From the NCBI GenBank assembly GCA_030607765.1, contig JAUWJJ010000017.1, positions 1-10,299 of the forward strand: 10,299 nt of DNA. The letters run 5' to 3'. Under the pieces are notes generated by a model. The model did no database searches. It was not told the origin of the DNA and saw only the letters and a list, made by a program, of their open reading frames with translations. A program made the translations under genes and the position numbers. The stretch's first letter is position 1. Every line of letters begins with the position of its first letter. Source of the DNA: Candidatus Aerophobota bacterium. Lineage in GTDB: Bacteria; Aerophobota; Aerophobia; Aerophobales; B3-G15. Shown here piece by piece: positions 1-5,418 of the stretch.

Positions 1-101
1 CCAAAAATTCCTTGTTGGACGCTCAAATTTAAACAAGAGATAGCTTTAATATTACCAGGGTATGTCTTAGTTAGGTTTTTTATCTTTATCACTGTTTCCA
101 T
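1..101 (-). CDS. ABC transporter ATP-binding protein, N-terminal fragment (cut by window edge)
   Basis: Reading leftwards from an ATG at 99-101, the 33 visible codons begin METVIKIKNLTKTYPGNIKA and continue to VQQGIFG at the window edge. The pattern 'I.IKNLTKTYPG..KAI..L.L.V..G..' is the usual start of ABC-transporter nucleotide-binding subunits: first beta strand, the A-loop aromatic (Y of KTYPG), then the strand just before the Walker A P-loop. The P-loop itself would lie beyond base 1, so no catalytic residue is visible. Shine-Dalgarno complementarity before the ATG is poor (AGTAAG), and a TTGACA lies at 139-144 on this strand without a convincing -10 box. The substrate cannot be told. The short visible length is the main limit; the family resemblance itself is good. 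Confidence 0.7.
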   Translation of the reverse strand, partial: METVIKIKNLTKTYPGNIKAISCLNLSVQQGIF

Positions 102-173
102 AACTTACTTTTTTCTAAAGGTATGGGAATTTATAAAATGTCAACGGGTAACTATCCTCGTTTCTACTATCAA

Positions 174-262
174 ATGTAGTTCAGGTCTTTTAGACCTGAT
201 GAGATGTAGTTCAAGTCTAAAAGACCTGCCAGATTAGGCATACTTAAAGGTTTGCCCTACAT
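174..262. repeat. REPIN-like palindromic repeat, one half-unit plus one full doublet
   Basis: Positions 174-199 carry ATGTAG followed by a perfect hairpin (TCAGGTCT, TTT, AGACCTGA; 181-199). Directly after, 204-262 is a complete 59-nt doublet: ATGTAG plus a hairpin at the left end, a second imperfect hairpin (about 237-255), and the inverted end CTACAT at 257-262. The same design occurs at 4027-4084 and 4109-4164. A GTAG tetranucleotide at the foot of a hairpin, in two inverted copies, is the known architecture of REP/REPIN elements mobilised by RAYT (TnpA-REP) HUH transposases. No such transposase lies in this window. Resemblance to that family is inferred from structure only. Confidence 0.7.
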
Positions 263-270
263 CTTTATAT

Positions 271-291
271 TGGGTAGGAGAGACTAAGCTT
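271..291 (+). repeat. decayed copy of the GGGTAG-hairpin repeat seen at 2211-2240
   Basis: TGGGTAGGAGAGACTAAGCT here matches TGGGTAGGGGAGGCTAAAGC at 2211-2230 except for a few substitutions and a one-base gap. The stem of the 2218-2235 hairpin is no longer self-complementary here, so this looks like a degenerated member of the same short repeat family. It sits just outside the REPIN-like block that ends at 262. Confidence 0.4.
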
Positions 292-319
292 AATAATCGC
301 ATAGTAAAGACCGTTTAAG

Positions 320-628
320 CTACACCTGATAAAGGGATTGCCATAACGAAAGAGGGTTCTCCTCTTTTGCAATAACTTGAAAGTATTCCTTCTGAAAAGC
401 CTGCTTAACTCCAACACCCATATATATTACTCTTACCTTCTTTTAAGGATAAGTTTTTCCAAGCCATTCTCTCCCATATTCAAAAACCATCTCTTTATCT
501 TCTCTGCCTTTCTTTGCCTGGACTCCATTACCAACTGACAAAACCCTCTGAATTTCATCCTCTGTAGCTCCTCTTTCAATGGCTCTTTCCTTTGCATGTT
601 CAATGAGTCTAATCTTTGCTACCAACAA
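320..628 (-). pseudogene. DUF4258-like small protein gene, interrupted by an in-frame stop
   Basis: The first 61 codons (TTG start at 626-628, preceded by AAGG) give a protein with HAKERAIERGATEDEIQRVL at residues 11-30 and EMVFEYGREWLGKTYP at the end. This is the 'H(A)..R..ERGI...EI..VL' signature and following strand of DUF4258 proteins, which often sit in TA-like pairs. A TAA at 443-445 stops it, but the same frame continues KKVRVIYMG, the expected next strand, and runs to a TAG at 320-322. A CAA-to-TAA change would explain the stop. Beyond VIYMG the sequence stops resembling the family, and that part overlaps a hairpin (349-367), so there may be a second lesion. No partner gene is adjacent. 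Function is unknown; this copy is probably dead unless the 61-residue product works. Confidence 0.6.
349..367. repeat. inverted repeat AAAGAGG/CCTCTTT
   Basis: A 7-bp perfect stem with a five-base loop (GTTCT), flanked by ATTGC at 338-342 and GCAAT at 369-373 that extend the symmetry. It lies in the read-through part of the broken DUF4258-like gene, exactly where family similarity is lost. No T-tract follows, so it is not an obvious terminator. Confidence 0.4.
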
Positions 629-805
629 TTACCTTCAGCATTTCACTACTCTATTATATTTTTCCTGTGCCATAATAGTTTAAAAGTGCTTCATCGCTTC
701 CTTGATTAGCCTATTGTTTTAAGTTACTATATTTCTTATCCTCAGTCAAATTCATTGAGAAATCTAAATTTAACTATCTGAACTTTGGCTAAAGCAAAAG
801 AAAAT

Positions 806-1558
806 TTAAAAAAACTTAGACTTAATCTTCCACCAGATGAGTGATGATGCAATTAAGATTATGCTTACAATCTGGAATAAAGTTAAGTTAAAAACTATGG
901 GGTAAGTATCTGCCCGCACAAACTCTATAAAAAAACGATGGACAGAATAAAATATTAAAAAAAGAGGTAAAAGTTTGCCTTCAGCCTTTCCTCTTTTTTT
1001 AAACAAATGTAAAACCACACCCATTAAGAAGAGATTGAAAGAGGAGATAAGTTGAGTAGGAAAAAGAATTTGATGAGGAAAAGCCTCTCCTGCTAAAGAT
1101 GTGGGAGGAAAAACAAAACCAAATCTAAAAGGAATCCCGTAACAGCAACCGTTCAAAAAACAGCCTATGCGACCTATGCTGAAACCAAAGGCTATTGCTG
1201 GAGCTGCGCAGTCGGCTACCTTGCCAAGAGAAAGATTGTGAATTTTGATGTAAGAAAGAGAAAAGACCAGTGAAAAGAATAATCCTCCATAAAAAACCAT
1301 CCCTCCTTTCCATAACTGAATAATCTCTCCTGGATGAAGGGTGTAGTAGTGAGGGTGGATTAAAATATAAAAAATTCTTGCTCCCATTAAGGCAAAGAGA
1401 ATTATCCCTATTACCATATTTAATATTAAGTCCCGGGGAAGATGTTCCTTCTTAGTCAGGGTTAAAAAGTATAAAGTAGCTATCCCAAATCCCAGGGCTG
1501 CCATTACTCCATAACTATAAATGGTAAAAAAGGGAAGCTGCAAGATTATTCTGTACAT
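806..1558 (-). CDS. lgt: prolipoprotein diacylglyceryl transferase
   Basis: Inner-membrane enzyme that moves a diacylglyceryl group from phosphatidylglycerol to the lipobox cysteine of prolipoproteins, the first step of lipoprotein maturation. The 250-residue protein has the family length and about seven hydrophobic segments. The Lgt signature is at residues 129-141 (GRIGCFLNGCCYG); arginines R129, R208 and R215 and E212 in VHRFFIEFVRAD match the conserved C-terminal stretch. Two positions differ from E. coli Lgt: the HGG motif reads YGG (Y90), and the glutamate after the signature's asparagine falls in GCCYG. From memory this is a recurrent variant, not obvious decay. The ATG at 1556-1558 has a strong GGGGGA ribosome-binding site. 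The gene follows lspA on the same strand with a 137-bp gap, so the two may be co-transcribed. I saw no convincing promoter in that gap. Confidence 0.93.
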   Translation of the reverse strand: MYRIILQLPFFTIYSYGVMAALGFGIATLYFLTLTKKEHLPRDLILNMVIGIILFALMGARIFYILIHPHYYTLHPGEIIQLWKGGMVFYGGLFFSLVFSLSYIKIHNLSLGKVADCAAPAIAFGFSIGRIGCFLNGCCYGIPFRFGFVFPPTSLAGEAFPHQILFPTQLISSFNLFLMGVVLHLFKKRGKAEGKLLPLFLIFYSVHRFFIEFVRADTYPIVFNLTLFQIVSIILIASSLIWWKIKSKFF

Positions 1559-1694
1559 TTTTCCCCCGAGTTACATCAGGAAAAGATCCCCTGAAACATC
1601 TCTTCTATCATTGTAAGCATTAGCGAAATAATCTAAACTAAGGGATTACTTCCTCGCTCCTGAAAAAAGTATTTGTCCTGAAGTTTTTAAAATT

Positions 1695-1714
1695 TTCAGT
1701 GGTTAATTTTTCTT
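1695..1714 (-). repeat. 20-bp exact repeat, copy 1 (second copy at 5419-5438, plus strand)
   Basis: The minus strand here reads AAGAAAAATTAACCACTGAA, identical to 5419-5438 on the plus strand. In this copy it forms the last codons and TGA stop of lspA; at 5419 it lies just after the nicotinate phosphoribosyltransferase stop. A shared 20-mer in different contexts is unlikely by chance in 10 kb, although the AT-rich composition raises the odds somewhat. Confidence 0.6.
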
Positions 1715-2166
1715 GAAAAGATTAAATTAAGACAGAGTAAAACTGTCCCAACTGTAATAAATATATCTGCCAGATTAAAGATAGGCCAAAATTTAACATC
1801 AATGAAATCTATTACTCCTCCTCTAAATACTCTATCCAGTAAGTTTCCTGTTGCACCGCTGATAATAAAAGCTATCTCAAGATCACCTTTTTTCTTGAGT
1901 TTTATGAGCCACAGCAGGACAAAAACTATCGCTAAAAAAATAGTAAGAAAAACAGGAAGATAGGCAAGGTTGGGAAAGAGGTTCATAATTAGCCCCTTGT
2001 TTTTTACAGGTGTAAAATAGATGAATTCATCAACTACAGGGATCGATTTACCAGGTAAAATACGTAAAATAACCAGTTGTTTGCTAATCTGATCAATGAT
2101 AAGAAGAAAAAGAGTAAATAAAGCAAAAAATAAATTTTTTTTGTTAACCAGATTTTTTGTACTCAT
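1696..2166 (-). CDS. lspA: lipoprotein signal peptidase (signal peptidase II)
   Basis: Membrane aspartyl protease that removes the signal peptide from prolipoproteins after Lgt has acted. The 156-residue protein has four hydrophobic segments and the conserved motifs in order: D25 in LLIIDQISKQ, N56 in PVKNKG, the GNLLDR box at 107-112, VIDF at 118-121 with catalytic D120, and FNLADIFI at 130-137 with catalytic D134. The usual NxGAAF motif is loosely kept as NKGLIM. Start: ATG at 2164-2166, with only an A-rich stretch and no clear Shine-Dalgarno before it; the length agrees with the family. The last codons and TGA coincide with a 20-bp repeat shared with 5419-5438, so the natural C-terminus may have been altered, but all catalytic motifs lie upstream. 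lgt lies downstream, which is functionally coherent. Confidence 0.93.
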   Translation of the reverse strand: MSTKNLVNKKNLFFALFTLFLLIIDQISKQLVILRILPGKSIPVVDEFIYFTPVKNKGLIMNLFPNLAYLPVFLTIFLAIVFVLLWLIKLKKKGDLEIAFIISGATGNLLDRVFRGGVIDFIDVKFWPIFNLADIFITVGTVLLCLNLIFSRKINH

Positions 2167-2213
2167 TTTATTTTTTAACCCAGATTCGCTAAATTACAAA
2201 AACTATTTTATGG

Positions 2214-2235
2214 GTAGGGGAGGCTAAAGCCTCCC
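2214..2235 (+). repeat. GTAG-headed hairpin (solo REP-like unit)
   Basis: GTAG at 2214-2217 is followed directly by a perfect 8-bp hairpin (GGGAGGCT, AA, AGCCTCCC; 2218-2235), then by T's at 2236-2240. The stem plus T-run mimics a plus-strand intrinsic terminator, but no plus-strand gene lies upstream. The GTAG foot and the CTAAAG apex match the REPIN-like elements elsewhere in the window, so a solo half-element is the better reading. It lies in the lspA/vapC spacer, about 50 bp upstream of lspA. Confidence 0.55.
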
Positions 2236-2387
2236 TTTTTCTTGCAATCTTATGGACAATCTCCTGAGAAGAGTTAGGTTGAGATAGCTCTTTTGCTCTT
2301 TCCCTCAAAACTCTTCATTGAGACACATTCAGCTGGATTTTGGCAAACTAAAGTCGGCAAGTACTAATTGGTATTGTAACATTCTTT

Positions 2388-2795
2388 TCAATAAAATTTT
2401 GTCCATAATTGCTCAGGTAAGTATACTTCTAACTCCGGTATAGGATAATGTTTTTGATTGTTGGTTAAAAGAGTCAGGTTATTAGCAACAGCTATAGCAG
2501 CAATAGCTACATCGGGAAGGGAAAGAGAAATTCCTTTTCTTTGATATTTCTTTTTATATTCTCCAGCTTGTTTAGCTATCTCTTTGGTTAATTCATAATT
2601 CTCAAGACTGTCTATGAATTCCTCAGTTACCTTTCTTTCCCTTTCTTTCATTCCAGTATAAACTTCAATAACATTAACTGGGCAGCAACCTAAAGATGAA
2701 CCTTCATAGAACATTTTCTTTATTAACTTTATTATTTTATCTTTTCCTCGAAGATAATCAATAATTATTGTGGTATCTAAAAGATATTCAGCCAT
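2388..2795 (-). CDS. vapC: VapC-family PIN-domain toxin (ribonuclease)
   Basis: A 135-residue PIN-domain protein, the usual VapC size. Acidic active-site residues are visible: D7 in YLLDTTIIIDYLRG, E44 in NVIEVYTG, and D95 in LSLPDVAIAAIAV. The last site reads LLTNNQKHYP (residues 109-118), where asparagine replaces the fourth aspartate; many VapCs have N here, so this is not a sign of decay. VapC toxins are Mg-dependent endonucleases that cut tRNA or rRNA and are held inactive by the cognate VapB. The ATG at 2793-2795 lies 3 bp after the stop of the upstream antitoxin gene, a standard translationally coupled TA order. The frame is open over the full family length with no lesion. Chromosomal VapBC pairs of this sort are commonly horizontally acquired. 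Confidence 0.9.
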   Translation of the reverse strand: MAEYLLDTTIIIDYLRGKDKIIKLIKKMFYEGSSLGCCPVNVIEVYTGMKERERKVTEEFIDSLENYELTKEIAKQAGEYKKKYQRKGISLSLPDVAIAAIAVANNLTLLTNNQKHYPIPELEVYLPEQLWTKFY

Positions 2796-2798
2796 AAC

Positions 2799-3080
2799 TT
2801 ATTTTGTTACCTTTCTAAATCTTTTTTCCGATTCTTCTCTAAAATCTCTTACCCATTTATAAGTTCCTTTCTTTTCAAGTTCGGGGTGATCCTCATCTTT
2901 CCATGCTCCTGCTGCTCTTTCTAATGCTCTTTGAAGGTGGATTCTTTTTAATTCTTTTCGGGTCACTTTAGTTATAAATTTACTCCTCTTCCTTCTTCCA
3001 ATTAACTCATCTATTTCTTTTACCAAATCTTCAGGAAGAATTAAAGGAGTCTTAACCATTTTACTTTTTTCTTTAAACAT
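2799..3080 (-). CDS. vapB: VapB-type ribbon-helix-helix antitoxin
   Basis: A 93-residue protein directly upstream of vapC. Residues 10-47 (KTPLILPEDLVKEIDELIGRR...RSKFITKVTRKELKR) show the basic beta strand and two helices of a ribbon-helix-helix DNA-binding fold; the C-terminal half, with AGAWKDEDHPEL and KWVRDFREESEKR, matches the toxin-wrapping tail of RHH VapBs. Such antitoxins neutralise VapC and, with it, repress their own promoter. Start: ATG at 3078-3080 has GAGGG six bases upstream; the methionine at residue 8 lacks this site, so I prefer the longer form. A sigma70-like promoter (3121-3148) lies about 40 bp upstream, so vapBC is probably its own operon. I did not find a clear operator palindrome. 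Confidence 0.87.
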   Translation of the reverse strand: MFKEKSKMVKTPLILPEDLVKEIDELIGRRKRSKFITKVTRKELKRIHLQRALERAAGAWKDEDHPELEKKGTYKWVRDFREESEKRFRKVTK

Positions 3081-3120
3081 AATTACCCTCTATTATTATT
3101 CCTAATTTAGGTTACTTTAT

Positions 3121-3148
3121 AATATACCAAATATGGAGAAATAGTCAA
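3121..3148 (-). promoter_or_regulatory. sigma70-type promoter of vapBC
   Basis: On the minus strand TTGACT (3143-3148) and TATATT (3121-3126) are 16 bp apart, upstream of vapB. The start of transcription would fall near 3114, leaving a leader of about 30 bases containing the GAGGG ribosome-binding site. Confidence 0.6.
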
Positions 3149-3212
3149 GGACAAATTATTTTATATGCATTGTTACACCATAAAAGCTACCTAAAATTGT
3201 TCATTTACCCTG

Positions 3213-3254
3213 TTAGAAAAGGTCCGTCCGTAAGGACGGAGAAAGGTTTTCTAA
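3213..3254. repeat. nested inverted repeat (cruciform-like)
   Basis: The outer arms TTAGAAAA (3213-3220) and TTTTCTAA (3247-3254) are exact complements. Inside them TCCGTCC (3223-3229) and GGACGGA (3234-3240) pair around a GTAA loop. No T-tract follows, and no gene ends close by on either strand. It lacks the GTAG foot of the REPIN-like units, so it may be a different palindromic element. Confidence 0.6.
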
Positions 3255-3260
3255 ATGGAT

Positions 3261-3281
3261 GGTTAGGGGACTTAAAGTCCC
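3261..3281 (+). repeat. GTTAG-headed hairpin, relative of the 2214-2235 unit
   Basis: GGTTAG (3261-3266) is followed by the perfect palindrome GGGACTTAAAGTCCC (3267-3281). Compared with the GTAG hairpin at 2214-2235, the layout and the TAAAG apex are the same while the stem sequence differs. CTAA at 3284-3287 mirrors the TTAG foot, giving the unit a short inverted end. Confidence 0.4.
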
Positions 3282-3283
3282 TT

Positions 3284-3361
3284 CTAAAAATCTTACAGGT
3301 TTCCTCATCAATTCCAAGAACTGTGAACTCACGCTAAAAAATCCATAAGGGTTTTCTCATC
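3284..3361. repeat. imperfect direct repeat, period about 50 bp
   Basis: 3284-3309 (CTAAAAATCTTACAGGTTTC then CTCATC) and 3334-3361 (CTAAAAAATCCATAAGGG then TTTTCTCATC) match at most positions, with a two-base gap. The second copy overlaps the C-terminal codons of the small antitoxin-like frame, so the tail of that frame may be repeat-derived. Confidence 0.35.
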
Positions 3362-3468
3362 CTTCGAAGGATTGATCGAGTAGTAAATTCCTTACCTTCC
3401 TCAAGATCCAGTCTTCCCAAGGATTCAATTATTCCTTCTGAGAACCTTGTTTTTATGCTTTTTATCAT
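3334..3468 (-). CDS. orphan AF2212/DUF104-like antitoxin, short or truncated
   Basis: A 44-codon minus-strand frame with ATG at 3466-3468 and an AAGGAG at 3479-3484, about 10 bases upstream. The product starts MIKSIKTRFSEGIIESLGRL and goes on with DLEEGKEFTT. The order 'I.ARFS.GVIEPL..LDLEEGKEV' is the hallmark of AF2212-like (DUF104) antitoxins, which are about 55-70 residues long and pair with a PIN/VapC toxin encoded just downstream. Here family likeness ends near residue 28; the remaining residues (SILRRMRKPLWIF) overlap a duplicated stretch, and no toxin frame follows. I read it as an antitoxin remnant whose toxin has been lost; a free-standing small antitoxin cannot be excluded. The assignment is from memory of the family pattern. 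Confidence 0.5.
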   Translation of the reverse strand: MIKSIKTRFSEGIIESLGRLDLEEGKEFTTRSILRRMRKPLWIF

Positions 3469-3683
3469 TTTTTCATCACTCCTTAGCATTTGAGATTAAG
3501 CTTTCCATACATTCTTAAAATTCTATCAATCTTATTTTACTATAAAGCTAAAAATGTAAATACTCAGTAAAATACGTGTTTAGAAGGAAATTTATAGTCA
3601 ATGTGGGGAAGTAGCTTGAAAATTTGGTATTATGAGAGGTGAAATCTCTATTTTACCCTTTATTTTCTCTCTGTGTCGGAGAG

Positions 3684-3880
3684 ATGTCGCCTTTGGGACA
3701 TGGTTCACTGATTATTGGGCGAAAAGTTCCAGAGGCTGAAGAAGAAAATATTCGAGAACTCCTGTTTTATACCTACCGAATCATTTATCGTGTGGAAACA
3801 GAACGTTTTTAGTTTTAACTGTGATACATGGAAGTCGAGATTTAAGCCACAAAGAACCTAAACCGTGGGACGTCATCTAA
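3684..3880 (+). pseudogene. ParE-family toxin relic, N-terminally truncated and frameshifted
   Basis: From about 3717 the plus strand encodes GRKVPEAEEENIRELLFYTY then RIIYRVETERF, the classic C-terminal half of RelE/ParE toxins ('GR.VPEF...NIREL...YRIIYRV'). The frame then hits TAG at 3811-3813. If the T-run at 3806-3810 had one more T, it would continue as LVLTVIHGSRDLSHKEPKPW then DVI and a TAA at 3878-3880, which is the expected 'ILTVIHGARDL' end. The first half of the toxin (two N-terminal helices, about 45 residues) is not recognisable upstream, and no antitoxin gene is attached. It is therefore doubly broken. ParE toxins poison DNA gyrase or, for RelE types, cleave mRNA; this copy should do neither. 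The single-base lesion alone could be a sequencing slip, but the missing N-terminus is not. Confidence 0.72.
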
Positions 3881-4026
3881 TGTTTGTGGTTCTCTTTCCT
3901 TGGCAGATTACCTAAGAGATAACATATTAAATGAGGCTAAAAAAGGTATGCCTATTGAAATGTTTCCATAAAAATTCCGTCAAGTGCTCGTTTACTCCTG
4001 GTTTATTTTGTTGAGCTATTAGTGTT

Positions 4027-4084
4027 ATGTAGCGCATGTCGCAAGATTTGCCAGAATAGGCAGATCTGAAGGTCTGCACTATAT
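4027..4084. repeat. REPIN-like doublet, 58 nt
   Basis: Starts ATGTAG (4027-4032) and ends in the slightly mutated inverted end CTATAT (4079-4084). The right hairpin, GCAGATC around TGAAG to GGTCTGC (about 4060-4076), is nearly intact; the left one is degenerate (GCATGTCGCAAGATTTGC). It has the same length, orientation and right-arm sequence (AATAGGCAGA..TGCACTA) as the copy 25 bp downstream. Confidence 0.6.
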
Positions 4085-4108
4085 TGTTGATGGATTTAGG
4101 CAAATATC

Positions 4109-4164
4109 ATGTAGCTCAGGTCTTTAGACCTGACAATAGGCAGACCTAAAGGTCTGCACTACAT
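4109..4164. repeat. REPIN-like doublet, 56 nt, best-preserved copy
   Basis: ATGTAG (4109-4114) and CTACAT (4159-4164) are exact inverted ends. The left hairpin is TCAGGTCT/AGACCTGA (overlapping at the centre, 4116-4133) and the right hairpin is GCAGACC, TAAA, GGTCTGC (4140-4157). Each half is GTAG plus a hairpin, and the two halves are inverted. It ends 34 bp upstream of the -35 box at 4198, so it bounds the promoter region of the next gene. Confidence 0.72.
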
Positions 4165-4197
4165 TGTTAGCTATTTTCCAAAACTGGAAAAAAATGG

Positions 4198-4227
4198 TTG
4201 ACAACCTACAGGGAATTATGTTATAAT
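4198..4227 (+). promoter_or_regulatory. strong sigma70-type promoter with extended -10
   Basis: Consensus TTGACA (4198-4203) and consensus TATAAT (4222-4227) are 18 bp apart, with TG at 4219-4220 forming an extended -10. Transcription should begin near 4234, giving a leader of about 22 bases that contains the GAGGGAG site before ATG 4256. I saw no repressor operator or riboswitch fold in so short a leader. Confidence 0.85.
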
Positions 4228-4255
4228 CTTTAAAAAGTTAAAAAAAGAGGGAGTT

Positions 4256-5413
4256 ATGTTTCATATTTCTAACCCAAAAGATATTAAAGAGGGAAAAATT
4301 ACTGATGTTTACTTTAACAGAACGGTAAAGATAATAAAGAAGAAAAAAATAGACCGTCTGGTAGTAGCTGAAGTAAGAGCTAAAGATTTCCCGGATGATT
4401 ACAAATGGGCTGTTCTGGGAGGTATGGATGAGGTAGCTTATTTATTGGAAGGTCTTCCTATGAAGGTATGGTGGATGAAAGAGGGAACTTTTTTCCATTC
4501 TCTTGAGCCGGTAGTAGTCCTGGAAGGGAACTACAGTGATTTTGCTCTTTACGAAACTGCTCTTTTAGGACTGTTGTGTCAGGCATCGGGAGTAGCTACC
4601 CGGGCAGCAAGATGTAAAAAAGCATCCAGGGGAAAGATCATTTATCATTTTGGTGCCAGAAGAATGCATCCTGGAATTACCCTTATGATCGATAGAGCCT
4701 CTTATATAGGGGGATGTGATGGAGTAGCTGTGGGTGCAAGTGCTAAGTTATTTGGAAAGGAACCTTTGGGGACCATCCCTCACAGTTTAATTCTCCTAAT
4801 AGGAGATACTGTAGAGGCAACCTGTCTTTTCCATGAAGTTATTGAAACTTCAGTGAAGAGAGTAGCTTTAGTTGATACTATCGGAGATGAGAAATTTGAA
4901 TCTATTCGAGTAGCTGAAAAGTTGGGGAAGAATCTTTTTGCAGTAAGACTTGATACTCCTTCTTCCCGAAGGGGAAACTTTTTAGAGATACTGAAAGAGG
5001 TAAGGTGGGAGTTGGATTTAAGAGGCTACAGGAATGTAAAGCTATTTGTTTCCGGGGGAATAAATGAGGAAAGAATTGATAAGTTAAGTTCTGTAGTTGA
5101 TGCTTTTGGAGTAGGTACCTGGATAAGTAATGCTCCCGTAATAGATTTCTCTTTAGATATTGTAGAGGTAGAGGGAAAGCCCTTTTCCAAAAAAGGTAAA
5201 CGTTCAGGAAAAAAGCAGGTATGGAAATGTAGATCTTGCGACTCTACCTGGCTGCTCCCTTTTAGTGACCCAGCTCCGTCTTGCAGTTGTGGAGGGAGTA
5301 CTTTTCCTCTTTTGAATCTATCCATTGATAAAGGAAAATTAACTGAGCTTCTTTCCTCACCTCAAGAGATTAGAAAATACGTTTTAAATCAACTGAAAAA
5401 AGTTTCTCTGTGA
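4256..5413 (+). CDS. nicotinate phosphoribosyltransferase, archaeal-type with zinc ribbon
   Basis: Joins nicotinate to PRPP to make nicotinate mononucleotide (NAD salvage). At 385 residues it is the short archaeal-like class, typified by the Thermoplasma enzyme, rather than the longer E. coli or Bacillus PncB. Visible motifs: HFGARRMHPG (131-140), IGGCDGVAVGAS (151-162), GTIPHS (172-177), LVDTIGDEKFES (205-216), the phosphate-binding SGGIN (266-270) and GVGTWIS (285-291). The C-terminal region has four cysteines, C325, C328, C343 and C345, as CxxC and CxC: a zinc-knuckle like that described for the Thermoplasma protein. ATG 4256 has AGAGGGAG just upstream and a near-perfect promoter. It stands alone; the next gene starts about 100 bp later. 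A quinolinate-type substrate is the alternative, less likely from the FGARR and GTxPH motifs. Confidence 0.87.
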   Translation: MFHISNPKDIKEGKITDVYFNRTVKIIKKKKIDRLVVAEVRAKDFPDDYKWAVLGGMDEVAYLLEGLPMKVWWMKEGTFFHSLEPVVVLEGNYSDFALYETALLGLLCQASGVATRAARCKKASRGKIIYHFGARRMHPGITLMIDRASYIGGCDGVAVGASAKLFGKEPLGTIPHSLILLIGDTVEATCLFHEVIETSVKRVALVDTIGDEKFESIRVAEKLGKNLFAVRLDTPSSRRGNFLEILKEVRWELDLRGYRNVKLFVSGGINEERIDKLSSVVDAFGVGTWISNAPVIDFSLDIVEVEGKPFSKKGKRSGKKQVWKCRSCDSTWLLPFSDPAPSCSCGGSTFPLLNLSIDKGKLTELLSSPQEIRKYVLNQLKKVSL

Positions 5414-5418
5414 GTCTT

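Larger units (their letters stand above)
3081..4255. other. 1.2-kb region without an intact full-length gene
   Basis: Between vapB and the nicotinate phosphoribosyltransferase gene I see, in order: the vapBC promoter, a nested palindrome, a GTTAG hairpin, a short direct repeat, a truncated antitoxin-like frame (minus), a ParE relic (plus), two REPIN-like doublets and the promoter at 4198-4227. The stretch 3485-3680 shows nothing I can support. An in-frame run at 3900-3971 ending GMPIEMFP may be another gene tail but was not recognised. The mixture of gene fragments and repeats fits an insertion and decay hotspot. Confidence 0.6.

Noticed and set aside
139..144. TTGACA on the minus strand as the -35 of the ABC-transporter gene
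   Set aside because: No acceptable -10 box at 16-18 bp spacing; the best candidate (TACCTT) is at 15 bp.
174..262. CRISPR array, because of repeated short units with similar ends
   Set aside because: Units are inverted hairpin pairs without unique spacers of constant length, and no cas gene is present.
629..805. Short minus-strand frames (MNLTEDKKYSNLKQ; MAQEKYNRVVKC) as a possible partner antitoxin of the DUF4258-like gene
   Set aside because: Each is under 15 codons and the link between them is broken by stops; not enough to support a gene.
2218..2240. Intrinsic terminator (stem plus T-run, plus strand)
   Set aside because: No plus-strand gene lies upstream, and the GTAG foot with CTAAAG apex ties it to the dispersed repeats.
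2190..2330. Minus-strand open run containing RVLRERAKELSQPNSSQEIV then HKIARKREAL
   Set aside because: It reads through the GTAG hairpin, has no start or ribosome-binding site, and resembles no family I know; probably chance in AT-rich DNA.
3900..3971. In-frame plus-strand run LADYLRDNILNEAKKGMPIE then MFP and stop, possibly the tail of a lost gene
   Set aside because: It looks protein-like, but I could not link it to a family and no start or upstream domain is visible.
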